Source: Polytrichum commune
Lineage: Eukaryota > Streptophyta > Polytrichopsida > Polytrichales > Polytrichaceae
Assembly (NCBI GenBank): GCA_950295325.1
Contig: OX485806.1
Coordinates: forward strand, 21,080,001-21,144,000
Reading direction: 5' to 3'
DNA length: 64,000 nt
The notes below the pieces were generated by a model that did no database searches, was not told where the DNA came from, and saw only the letters and a program-made list of their open reading frames with translations. Of the stretch, positions 22,401 to 33,231 are shown piece by piece. The position numbers and the translations under genes are program-made. Positions within the stretch are counted from its first letter, which is position 1, and every line of letters starts with the position of its first letter.

Positions 22401-24689
22401 CTACCCAGAGCAGCCAGGTCTGAAAGGCATTGAGCTAGGGAACTTTCTAATAAAGCGTGTTGTACATTTGCTGCAACAAGAAATGCCTCAAATACAGGTT
22501 TGCAACCTTTCTTAGCTCACTTACACATGACACCTCCTGAGCACCATCCTCCTTACATAGCTACCTCTTATTTCTTATTGATAGCTATAAATCTTATAAA
22601 TAAGCTTCACAGCAGTGAAGTTGGTATCTAAGAAAAAGGTTCATACTGCGTGCATTTTTTCTTTCCTTCTGGCACTGGAATTGTTTGGCCAACCATTTCC
22701 AGTCATTTCTGTGCAGACATTTGTAACCCTCAGCCCTATACCCGGCTACATGCAGTGGCTTGTATCCAAGTTGGCATCCCAATGTAAGCTTGCTGCTGAA
22801 CATGGTAATGAGCCCAGTAGTTTCAGAGAGGACCTGCTCTATCCTGAGGAAGAAGAACTCTTACAGGCTTGCAGGTAAGAACTGTGTCATGTGTTGCACA
22901 AGCTGTTCATGTGGACCTCATTTGTGTTGTCAAACCCTGTCATGCAGGCTTAAAACAGACACTATTGGCTCTGCACCTACTTCTCTTGTGATATTAAACA
23001 TGTGATTAGGACAAGATAATTAGCAATCTAAATCCAAGGCCGTAGCCACTTTCCTTGGAATTCTGGAGCTCATATGAACATCTCATTTATTATCGAAGTG
23101 AAGATTCTCTTTCTTCGTAATTGATCATATAGGTCCCCCCAATCATGTTGGCTATTGAGGCTAGAATGACTAACAAACTCTGAGCACGAAGTGCAATCTC
23201 CATTAAACACATGACTTCTTGGTGTTTGTTCTTAGATTCACACCTAAGCACACACCACTCAAATATAGGTGTTCAATTAAGATAAGTAGCCGAATTAAAG
23301 CCGCTTACCTTATTACTTTGTCATCCGAGATGATGTGCTTACAGACTTTACTTTGGAGTCAGGTGCAAAATACTGAAAGCGAATTATTGTTCACAGGGAT
23401 GCAGGCCAAGGAAGCAGTGTTGTGGGCTTTATGTATGATACATTGTCCTCCGAGCACCATGACTGGATCCAGTCAGACAAATTGGTGGAAGCATTGCGCC
23501 CATCTCTTTTAAGGCTGTGTGCACGGTATGTTCTTTCAGCTTATATCTAACTTGAATACCTGGGAGAATTTTGGATATTTGCAATTGGCTAATTTCTGGT
23601 CCCGGATTCATACTGATTCTACAGATATTTATTACAAGAAAAGAAGCGAGGATATGCCCTGGATCCTGTGGCCAATTTTCATATCCGCAATGGGGCAGTA
23701 AGTTTCATTAATTCTTATTCAAAAGACATGGTATCCTCTTTCTTGCAGATGCAATTTAATGACGTCTTTTGAAATTTCTGTCAGTTGATCAATGTTTGCA
23801 TTGATTGTCTGATTGGGAGCAGAGTGTGCATCAGCTCCACTGGATGGCAGATACATCACGCAAAGGAATCAATGCTAGTGCAGGGCTGATGGTTAATTAC
23901 CTCTACAGGTGATCTTGGTCATTATCCAAAATTGTGATTGTAACTAAGACTTGGAACTTGGTAATCTCAACTAATTTTGAAGTGCTTTGGTGTAATTCTC
24001 AATCATGCCCCCACGTGAGTAAGAGTTTCTCGGCCAGGATCTTTGACAATCTAATGACTAGGTTTTCATGTTAGTAGCAATCAGCTGTCTTCCCCTGTCT
24101 ATATGATTGATGTATCCTGCCAGTTGCAAAACACAAGAATAATGTGCCTTTATATCTTGTTGATATCTTTTTTCAAAGTTTTGTTCTGATATAGAATTGA
24201 ATGCTGAAGTAGTTATGCTCTTGGATGAGATTGGTGGTGGTTTTGGGCTATCTGCAAGTGAAATGTTCAGGAATGTCTAAGATTTTGACACACTTCAAGC
24301 CTTGCAAATCTAAAGGACTCTGAGCCAGCATGTGTTAAATATCATGATTTTATTAAAAAAATAAAATTTGGTTAGCTATCAGAAAAATGAAAGTGTACAC
24401 TATTGCTTCTAGCTAGATATGGATGCCATTTGAGATCGCTCCTGTTGCCTGCGTCCACATCAGTGACCATTGTTCAAACTGTATGGTCAAGTGAGAAATT
24501 GTCTGGTTTCCGGTCATTCTAAATTTTGTGGTGATTTGTATTTGTACAAGGCTCAAGGACATAGAGATTAACAACCAGGCATACCTCAACAAACAATCGA
24601 TTGCTGCGTCTGAAGCTGTGACAAAGTATTTGGGACAACAACCAGCTCCAGGTTCAGAAGGAGGAAGCTCACAATCTTCAAAACTTTGA
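19488..24689 (+). CDS. MLYCD/MCD: Malonyl-CoA decarboxylase, peroxisomal
   Basis: Converts malonyl-CoA to acetyl-CoA and CO2. About 15 exons. Those I can place: 19999-20126, 20479-20569, 20760-20880, 21082-21274, 21421-21565, 21762-21852, 22041-22099, 22192-22269, 22414-22497, 22717-22874, 23397-23525, 23635-23697, 23823-23908 and 24551-24689; phases agree. Exon 1 probably starts at ATG 19488 or 19494, but its donor is unresolved; ATG 20035 in exon 2 is an alternative. Early exons encode the helical N-terminal domain (YRQRALILLATGFGVDRGRV). Later ones carry family blocks: LFYSITSTQPGLKGIELG, FLIKRVV, TLSPIPGY (region of the catalytic Ser) and LDPVANFHIRNGA (region of the catalytic His). The protein ends SSKL-stop, a peroxisomal PTS1 signal. 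No broken exon was found. Intron 11 contains a dispersed repeat. Confidence 0.93.
23037..23345 (+). repeat. Dispersed repeat family X inside intron 11 of the decarboxylase gene
   Basis: Matches the copy at 49893-50150 in the same orientation (both contain CATATAGGTCCCCC, CATGTT, TCTAGAATG-like and CACACCACTCAAATATAGGTGT-like blocks) and the copy at 18228-18480 inverted. It lies within an intron of about 520 bp, between exons that splice normally, and probably does not affect the protein. Confidence 0.7.
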
Positions 24690-26499
24690 CTAGGTGCCTC
24701 TTCCCCCTTTATCATTTACTGTAAATTTAAAACTTCTAAGTCGGCCTCTGCTCTGAAGGTGCTCTTATTTGTGGAATTCTTTCTGTTGGGTCTTCATGTG
24801 ACAGTTACTTTTGTATACCGTAGAGTGATGTTTATTTCAACACTTTGAGTGCCAAAAGGTAATTTCCATGTAGGTTCTACAAGCGTTTGACCAATTGGAG
24901 TATGACGTGTCAAATCCTTCCCAAAAATTGATTATCTTGTGTTGAACCAGATAGCAAAATCAGCTGTCAAGTATGTCTTAGAATTGTGATAACAAGCTGG
25001 ATCATACTGCCTCCTGCCCTTACACTTGGCCTGTTTATGATCGCAGATGGTATAATTTCCTATATGGGTAAATTGGTCTCCTTTGTTATGAAAGGTAATC
25101 CAATACATGTATTCTGGATGATAGGCTTTTAATGAGTTTGAAGGTCAACTGAATTTCACTAACATATAACTTTGTTAGTGAATATAGATCGGCCAGAGAC
25201 AGTGATTTTGAGGACAGAGAAGGTTTGCATCAGTTGACAATATTTGCTTTATAGAAATTGAAATTCTCTGGCCTTGTATTGGTTTCAAACTAGGTAAACT
25301 GTTTTGTGCAGGAACAACATTGCCATATTGGAGTACCTTATTGGCACTGACATCTCTGTGAAGTGGTGAGGTATACTGCTCCAAAGCCATCAAAATGAAA
25401 TTTCTTCATGATGATCTATTGCTTACCTCATGTTTTAGGACACTGTCCACTTCTACTGAAGGGCTAAAATTGTTGAAGTTGTTGTGCTGGTTGTCTTATT
25501 TCAAGTTGGTCACCCTTTTAAATATTAGCCTTGAATGCTTCAATGGACGTTTAGTTCCAAATGGGAGATGTTGAAGGGTGACGGGGATGCCAACAGTCTT
25601 TGAGGTTAAATGTTTGGTGGAGGTAGATGTACATATAGCTACTTCATAGCGTATTTGGCCTAAGAATTCATTAGAAAGTGATAAACTTATGTTAAATTTG
25701 CATGGCGGATTATGCCTAGTGACGAACATCTTTCTCAATAGAAACATCGTTGAATGAAAGTGGTTCCATTCTTCAGATTCTTCCTTTCTGGGGTCTGATG
25801 ATTTCCGTAAGGTTCTATAAAAAGACAAATATGTGATAGTTCGACTTCTGTTAGTGTTTGCACCACAAAGACACTTTTGGATGCAATTTTCAATCACAGT
25901 AGGTGACAATCTGTATTTTTCATTTCTGCCTAATGTCCTCCTAGGTCCAAGATTCAACACATAAAGGCTACTCACTGAAGTGATATCTCGAAGTGTCAAA
26001 ATTAGAGAGTGCTGTTATGGACTCTATTATGTTATGTCATGTATACATATTAAAATCAAAAGCCAACATTGGACTCAGGATGTTGCCCTTGTGTTAATTT
26101 CAATAAAAGGTTCCTACTCTTTTTTTCCTATCTTTTTTTAATAATATATATTTATTTTTAAATTAAAAAATTATTTACCCACTCAGCATACACTTAACAA
26201 GGAATAAGTTATTATACATTCAAATTGATTGTTGAATAATGCATTGGTTCACTGAATGCTTCATTAAGCCATCGTGGTAAAACTTTGTTTTTTGGTATCC
26301 AAGCGTAACACGATTCTATCTATTGTGTTATGCACCCTAACAGTTACTGCTTATTTCTGAGCATTTAAGAGATTGCTTTGGATTGAAGATGATACTTCCA
26401 TTTGACATTTATAATTTAATCTTTTGTGCACTGAATAGAGTAGTTTAAGAAAATATCATCATTGTGTAATAGCAAGTTGGATGTAACTTGATTAGAACT
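24690..26499. other. 3' flank of the decarboxylase gene; no gene recognised
   Basis: Probably contains the 3' UTR just after 24689. An AATAAA polyadenylation-type hexamer sits at about 26102, too far to assign with confidence. A 167-codon minus-strand frame (25496-25999) has no recognisable motif. The rest is AT-rich. Confidence 0.4.
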
Positions 26500-26857
26500 A
26501 CACTGAATATGATATTTAGTGTCACCAATTCTAATTGTCTTGCTCAATACTAATTGTAAACTGTGGTATAGTGTCACCAACACTAAATGTTAACCCAATA
26601 TTATTTGTCATTCCTTGTAAATTATTTAGGGGATTATAGAATTGCAGTGTTGCAATTACTGTCACTTACCAAGTGATTTTTCATCCAAATTTCAATCATC
26701 CATGACAATATTTCATTACAAGTTATTGATAAGAGTAGGTTGGGTTTTGGCCCAAGGATGAACTCATCCATCATCCATGACAATATTTGTTTATTGATTC
26801 ATAAGAAGTGTCATCCGAAAAGTAACCATAGTGGCATAAAATACCATATTTAGTGTA
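26500..26857. mobile_element. MITE of the ATATTTAGTGT family, copy C
   Basis: Starts ACACTGAATATGATATTTAG and ends ATACCATATTTAGTGTAG, inverted versions of one terminal sequence. The 3' third (CATCCATGACAATATTTG, GAAGTGTCATCC, GTAACCATAGTGGCAT) is shared with copy D at 28987-29095. The interior differs from copies A and B. Non-coding. Confidence 0.75.
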
Positions 26858-27024
26858 GGTTTTTTCATTTGCATATTTGGATACAACTCCAAAGCAAGGC
26901 AAGTAATTTTAGATTATTAATGCTAACCAAGGCAAGTACTAAAAAATTAATGTGGGTCATACTAGATTTCGACCCACATGAATTTCCCACCCACACTAAT
27001 TAGATGAAACAAAGTATTTATAAA

Positions 27025-27200
27025 TGAACCAGTTGAGTTTGAGAAATAACCAATTGAAGTTCAAGACCTCAAGAAAATTACCGATCATTTTAGAGGGATC
27101 TATAGAAGATACCTCAAATTAATAAAGAAAAACCGAAAAATGTCAACATGTGACTTGGAAATCACTAGGATCTTGACCAATAACGCTCAAAAATCTCCTT
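27025..27200. repeat. Dispersed repeat shared with 50550-50750
   Basis: The blocks GAAGTTCAAGACCTCA, GATCATTTTAGA, AATTAATAAAGAA, GACTTGGAAATCACTA and GATCTTGACC occur in the same order near 50580-50715. Part of it also resembles 51200-51245. No coding motif recognised. Confidence 0.65.
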
Positions 27201-27301
27201 GGACATAAGCGGTGATGCATTTATGCTGTAACCTTTAAAGGTCTGAGAGCCTATTGAATGACCTATCTACACCATTTCTACAAGTTCTCTTAAGATTTAA
27301 A

Positions 27302-27302
<1 letters not shown>

Positions 27303-27340
<38 letters not shown>
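27303..27340. repeat. (TG)19 microsatellite
   Basis: Nineteen uninterrupted TG dinucleotides between AA and TTTTATATAA. Confidence 0.98.
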
Positions 27341-27344
<4 letters not shown>

Positions 27345-28023
27345 ATATAAATTTTATATGGGTTTGAAACCTTATGTAGTACATTATCTAATACCAAAGA
27401 GAAAATTAAAATATAGTCATATGTGACATTGATTTTCAAAATACTAAGTATGTAATTGCTTCAGGGGCACCCTTGTTGTGTATTTAAACATTGAATCTTC
27501 AATCACATAAAGGCACACTACACTCAAGGAGCATTGCACTTCATGAATGAGTTGATTTTATAGAGGGTCATTTTGGTCATGATTGGCTAAAATTGAATAT
27601 GTGTGGTTCAAATAAGTGTTTTTGTGCATGTCAATGCTCGTATTAGATCTCGTAAATAATTATGGGATAGACATGTATCCCCTACTCCAAACCATAAGCC
27701 CATGTATAGCTTCAAAAGCTTCTATTGAGCCACATGAACTTTGTCACATAGCTTATTTTTTTAACACGAATAATGAATTGCTTTTAATAATGATAGTAAT
27801 TTGACCTATGAAAAAGTGCATTTGTTTGCGTTGCTTTTCAATTACTTTAAAGAGGGGAAATTTGTCATAATACATGGCGTTGTGTATTGGAAGAGAGTTT
27901 CAAATTCCCCTTCAAGCACATGACTCACAATGGGAGTTGTTGGCTCCAACGTATTGCGATTTGTGGCCAAGAGGTTTGGGAGTGAAGTGACTAGATGAAG
28001 ACTTAAGGGGATTCGCTATCTAA

Positions 28024-28056
28024 TACCCCCTCTGTCCCAAAATGATTGTCTTAATT
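28024..28056. mobile_element. Stowaway-like MITE terminus (one end only)
   Basis: ACCCCCTCTGTCCCAAAATG resembles the CTCCCTCCGTCCCAAAATA-type terminal repeat of plant Stowaway (Tc1/mariner) MITEs and is preceded by TA. No matching opposite end was found nearby, so this is a fragment or a chance match. Confidence 0.4.
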
Positions 28057-28119
28057 TTTTTTACCAACCCAAATATTTGGTCAACCAAAAAAATAAAAAT
28101 AAGATAAAAATTAAAAGTG

Positions 28120-28380
28120 TCCCCACCCCCACAGTTGTTGCCTTGTAGGCCAGGGGGGGGGGGGGGAGCTGGGGAGCTGGGGAGCTGGGGGTGGGTAGAT
28201 AGCTGGGGTGCGGGGTAGGCTTTGGGGGGGGGGGGAAGAAAGGTCCGGACCAGCTTGGACAGCTGGCTTGCTGCCGGCCGCCACTGAACCTACAGACCAG
28301 AAGCCAGGAGCCGGCCCTTTCGGAGCCAGGAGCCAGGAGCCCTCCGGAGTGGGCCTCCCTGCTTTCTCTCCTTTTTTTTG
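28120..28380. repeat. G-rich low-complexity block
   Basis: Contains a 14-G run (28153-28166), three tandem GAGCTGGG-type decamers, a 12-G run (28224-28235) and two copies of AGCCAGG. GC is far above the AT-rich surroundings. The proline-rich minus-strand frame across it follows from the composition and is not called as a gene. Confidence 0.8.
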
Positions 28381-28986
28381 AATGAATTTGTATTTGAAAT
28401 TGGAATCAAGAATGTTCTTCATAAGCTTAATGATGTGAATTCAAGCTAGCAAGCGAACAAATGACAAAAAAATTCGTGGACAATTCAATAATTCATCACC
28501 AAAATTCACCTTGATGTGCCATTCACAAGCAAACATTCTTCTTCTTGTTGCTCCGCAAATCCGCGGTGTTCTTTGCTCCGACACTCCGCAACTTCGTCAC
28601 GCCTTCCCTTGCGTGTTCTATTTCAAGAATGAAAAAAAAATGAAAAAAATGAAGAATTCTTGCCAAGTGAGAAGAAAAAGAGTCAAATCCTTGAAGAGCT
28701 CTAATTCTCTCTTCAAATGCACTCAATGAGTCAAGTTATCTCTCACTTCACCACGGGAGAATCCAAGAGTGTAAGTAGGGGGAGAAGAACTAAAAAATTA
28801 TTGCAAAAACATGTAATCTTCATCTCACACAAGCTCTCTCTACACACTCACTCACAAGGCTTTACTTGGCAAGAATGCCAAGCCAAGAAGGAGGCTCCTC
28901 ACTTAAGAGCATCTCTTCAACTTTTAAGATTTATGCATCCAAATCTAAATGAATGAAATCCCACAGATAAGGTGCGGCCGCCGACG

Positions 28987-29095
28987 CCGCATACCGTGAC
29001 ATCCATGACAGTGTTTGTTTCATAAGAAATGTCATTTGAGAAGTTACCATGATGACATTAAATATTGTATGACACTAAACATCATATTTAGTGTA
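28987..29095. mobile_element. MITE of the ATATTTAGTGT family, fragment D
   Basis: Ends CACTAAACATCATATTTAG-TGTAG. Its body (CATCCATGACAGTGTTTG, AGAAATGTCATTTGAGAAG) matches the 3' third of copy C. The left part is missing or replaced by GC-rich sequence (GCGGCCGCCGACGCCGC at about 28974-28990). Confidence 0.65.
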
Positions 29096-29332
29096 GCTAG
29101 TAGAGGTAGGTACAAACAAGGGGATGGGCTACAACTCCTAACTGGGCTTCTAAGGGCTAATCAAGAGCCGGTTTATCTCGACGGCTATGGACTTTGGGTT
29201 GCCTTGGTTACAGGCTAATACTGTTGCAACCTTGAACTTAGTGTAAGATTTAGTGATGCTTTTCAACTGGAGTGAGTTTCATGAGAATATGATCAACCAT
29301 TTTCAAACTTTGTTTTGCAGATTAAGTTGGAG

Positions 29333-32110
29333 TTTTTTTTTTTTTTTTTTTTTTTGACAAAAAGCAAAAAGCCAATGCCAATGAATATGTGACAAAGGAA
29401 GACGCACCCACTACGAGGAGAGGGGGGGGGGGGCTTGGATGCGGAACACCGCCTTGTAAAAGTAACACCACCTATATCCCACCATGGACAACCCCCAGAC
29501 CCACCAGACCAAGGACAACCCCCAAGCCACCAAGTTGACTACCACAAACCGCACAACCTAATTGCATTGTCATTTCCAATTTCACATAATATTCAAATTA
29601 TTTCTTCTACAGAGGACATTCCTAGCACCCTATGTTTGGTCGAAGCCTTGGAGAGTAGCTTCAGAGAAAGAGCTACTAATTTTGATTTGCTTAACCACCG
29701 GTCCCGTTCCCATGCAGCCTTGGCGTACATTATGAGTTCATCCCACATACGGTGTTTAACCTTAGACTTGTGCCATTGTTCATGGTTGAACACCTTGTCA
29801 TTGCGCTCAATCCAGATAATCTAGAGTGTAATTATACAGAGAAGGTGCCAAATTTTAATCTTTTTGTTGTATTTCTTAGGAATCCTTTCTCCAAAAGAAA
29901 CTTGTTTCCAGTGGAAACTATTATAGTTGCTAGTTGTGACCCCACAAAGCTCATGCATGATGAAGGTGGCCCATCTCCATGCCCTCCTAGCTTGAATGCA
30001 ATTCCAAAATTTATGTTTGATTGAATCACTCGTGTTTGGGAGGCAAAAAATCCATTGCTTGGCAATGGTGTTGGTGCAATGTGGGCTTTTCATTTGTTAA
30101 TTGCCATGGCTTTATGCCATATGGACCAAATGAAAGCGGCTTCCTTCCCTGATTAAAGCGGATCCCACACCTGAGACATATTGGAACTTGTAGTTCCCCG
30201 GGAGATAGCTTTGACATTTGTCCGCTGCCCATGTGGTCCCCATGGTCTTGTTGATGATGGAGTCTCTTCCAAATTTTGTGGTATAGTTAAGAAACAAGCC
30301 ATATTCCCGGTGGGTTTTCACACTCACTAAGACAATGGGAGTGAGTGCTAACCGTGAAGTATTGGACTGTGAGTAGGATAACCACACGGTGGAGGTGCAT
30401 GCTTTATAAAAGCCAATCCATTATCCAGGGTGGGTGGCATCCGAGTCGGCATTCAATAAGTGTCACAATTTTGTTAGTAAGCACGGCCCAGTCTCCGGCC
30501 TCAATTGGCGTAAGGTTAAACTTCTCTTGTGTTTCATCCCATGTGAGGAAATTTCGGTGTTTACTATCCCATACATCATCCACACATTGGATACCCTTGC
30601 GGTAAAGGTTGAGGGCTTTAAAGTAAGTGAAACTATGGCTAATAAATTGCAAGCTCTCAAACCACCAAATGTTCATGTGTAGCAGTTCCATCCGGGTGCG
30701 GGGGGGAGTTGGTAGATGCCTTTCACCTTAATCTTCTATGCTTTACTAATGTGACCCCATACCTTGGATCTAGGGAATCATTGGTGTTGTTTATTGGTGA
30801 ACCACTTCAAGCTAGTTTCCCAACTTCTTCCCCTCTGGGGTTAAACCTTGCAAGTGTATATCTAAACATGAATTGGAGATTAGATTCACCAGGTTCCATC
30901 ACATTGACAATTCATATATGAGGTTAGTTTTGGCAACCTCTGGGTCCACTAGTCCAATTCTACCATTTTTTTTTCATACAACATTCCTTCTAACTAACTA
31001 TAGTACGGGTGAGTTGTTATTTTCCAAAGCATAGGTAGTTGCAAGTTGCGCCTCTAATTTCTCTAAGGATTTTGTTGGTGCCGTGTATACCATTATAGAG
31101 ATTCATAGTATGAAGAGCAACACATCGTTGTAGATGACAACTCTTCCCACCAATAAGAGTTTTAAAATGCTCCGGTAATCAAGTTTCTTAGAGATTTTGG
31201 TGTAGAGGAATTGATCAATGTTAGCGGTGTTATGATTAAGCCCAAAGGGGGTGCCAAGTAATTCAGAAAGGTCTCCTTCTTCTGTCTATTGCTAGTTGTC
31301 ATATGCAAGCCACATCGGCTTATATCACTATATTTGGTAATTGGAGATTTTTTCATGATTTTGAGATTACTTAGGGACATGGTTTTCAAATGAAGAACAA
31401 GAAAAATACACATATATATTCAATGTAACTTATTATATTGATTCGCATGGACAACACTAACTAATTTGGCATGAATAAATGTCATCACAATAAGAAATTT
31501 GACCAGATCTTAAACCATTTGCATTTATTTTGAGACTTTCCAGAGTCTCCGAATAACAAATATGGTGATTTATGTATGTACTTATCGAACCGATATACAC
31601 ATTTTTTTTCCCAGTTGATTTCCATACCAGATGCTTCACTAAAGTTTTTAGGGAGGCATACCAATTCATCTAAATACCGTTTGTTCTTTTTGACCATGAA
31701 TGACGAGTCATCCGCATGTTGCGATATGGTTTGCCATCTTTTACCCCCTGGGAGGGAGATCCTTTTCAATCTCCCTTTTGTAGCCACTTTCTTAATTATG
31801 TGCATGAGAACCTCCCCAACAATAAGAAAGAGATACAGTGCAAATGGACAACCTTGCCTAACACCTCTTTCAATTATAAAATTCTTGTCAAGAATGGCAT
31901 TGAGATTGACTACTACAGAAGCATTCCCAAAGAGAAATTTGACCCAACTAATAAAATTTTCACTAATGTTCATCATTTGTATTGCGTGAAAGATGAACCT
32001 CTAAGAGATCTAAAAAAATTGTAGATCACCATAAGAAGGGTGATTGGCTGCCAATAGTTTAGGTCCTTGATGACCCCTTCTTTAGGAATGTGTTCATACT
32101 TTTGTAATGA
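29333..32110 (-). pseudogene. LINE (L1-like) retrotransposon, decayed, with poly-A end
   Basis: Minus-strand fragments in the correct order for a LINE ORF2. PKEGVIKDLNYWQPITLL (near 32050-32100), RGVRQGCPFALYLF and the catalytic-box equivalent QHADDSS (31700-31900) are reverse transcriptase. Then come DKYIHKSP, LNYLAPPLGL, KISKKLDYRS and LLVGRVVIYN (31000-31570). NFLTWDETQEKF follows (30550), and a C-terminal zinc-knuckle region SIKHKFWNCIQARRAWRWA (about 29970-30030). The frame is broken many times. A run of 23 T at 29333-29355 (A on the coding strand) is the expected 3' tail. The 5' end near 32.1 kb lacks an endonuclease domain, so the copy is 5'-truncated. Confidence 0.85.
31325..31560. 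repeat. ~240-bp insertion within the LINE (family Y)
   Basis: Interrupts the LINE coding order between the DKYIHKSP and LNYLAPPLGL motifs. Matches 45940-46195 in reverse complement almost throughout (GTAATTGGAGATTTTTTCATG, TTTTGAGATTA, GGTTTTCAAATGAAGAACAA, AAACCATTTGCATTTATTTT). No clear inverted termini; class unknown. Confidence 0.7.
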
Positions 32111-32671
32111 TAGTATTTGTGACAATGACCTCCCTAATTGTTACTATCCAGGATGGTTATTCCTAAACCACTATAATATTGGATAGTGCAAATAGCCTAT
32201 CCAACCAAAGAAAACATTGGAGGGATGAGGCAAGTTCTTTTCTCTCTTCCGTGCTAGTAATCCCCTCCTCGTTTTTCTTCTTTCCATACTTATGCATTCT
32301 TTGGGTCTTTGTTTGTCTTCATATACATTGTTCTCAAATAAGCTCTAGTAAATTCCAAGAATACGAGCATGTGCTCTAAAGAAAAAACACAGACATGCAA
32401 GAAGCAATGAAGTAATCAAGAAAAATAAATAAAATATGCAAACACTAACACAAGAAATAGTGCACATTAATTGTCTTGATTATCCAATAGAATAGAGGCG
32501 CCCATAACCGATCACTTAAAAGATTTTGTGCCAAATATGGAGAAATATAAGGCCATGCAAAATTTTCCCATGTAGGAAGATAGAAATCATGAGGACTACA
32601 AACTTTTTGGTAAATTCATTCCTTAAATTGAAATACTATGAGTTTTTGAAGCCAAAAGTTGGTCCAAACAC

Positions 32672-32974
32672 ACTACACAAAATATGATATTTAGTGCTTG
32701 ATTAGATTTAGTGTTTTACCACCCTACTCTGCTCAACACTAATTTTCAATTCTTTGATAATTAGTGTTAGACATAAATGCGCCGCCACCGCCTTCCTTGT
32801 TGCCACGTCTTTCCTACTAAACACTAAATTCGTGCATGTAACTTTCACATATTACCATAGATGATATTTAGTGTTTGAGTTTACATTTAATGTTACTTAC
32901 TTTCATAGGGTTAGTGATATTTAGTGTAGTGTTCATATTTAGTGTATCTAACACTAAATATCATATTTGGTGTA
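32672..32974. mobile_element. MITE of the ATATTTAGTGT family, copy B
   Basis: Left end ACACAAAATATGATATTTAG, right end CTAAATATCATATTTGGTGT, inverted relative to each other. Interior homologous to copy A over its whole length. It contains a GC-rich patch, GCGCCGCCACCGCC (about 32779-32792), that copy A lacks. Confidence 0.8.
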
Positions 32975-33105
32975 CCAATGTTTAGAGTCTATCATACCCG
33001 CTCATTTTGGGACGAATTCCTCCTCAATTTAGCACTCCAAAGCGGGGACATGTGTCATGGCACTATCGATTCCATCATGATACCATAACCGGAGTTGGAG
33101 ACTTA

Positions 33106-33228
33106 GGGTTAGTTTCCATGTAAGCCGCTTTGCCCACCATATTCTAGTGGAAATGTAGATTCCACCTAAGTGACATCTACATTTCCACTAGAATCTAGTG
33201 GGCGAGTGGCCCACATGGAAACTGACCC
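33106..33228. mobile_element. Tourist-like MITE with TTA target duplication (123 bp)
   Basis: Starts GGGTTAGTTTCCATGT and ends ACATGGAAACTGACCC. The arms match over about 50 bp each (CATATTCTAGTGGAAATGTA against TACATTTCCACTAGAATC), leaving a loop of about 15 bp. Directly flanked by TTA on both sides (33103-33105 and 33229-33231). GGG termini with a 3-bp TTA duplication are typical of PIF/Harbinger-derived Tourist MITEs. Confidence 0.88.
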
Positions 33229-33231
33229 TTA

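Noticed and set aside
25496..25999. 167-codon minus-strand frame downstream of the decarboxylase gene
   Set aside because: No domain, no splice or promoter context, and composition like a chance frame.
28111..28422. Proline-rich 103-codon minus-strand frame
   Set aside because: Follows from the G-rich low-complexity block; no independent support.
33000..33026. TTTTGGGACGAATTCCTCCTC as a second Stowaway-like terminus
   Set aside because: Only partly similar to the end at 28024 and not flanked by a clear TA duplication; too far away to pair.
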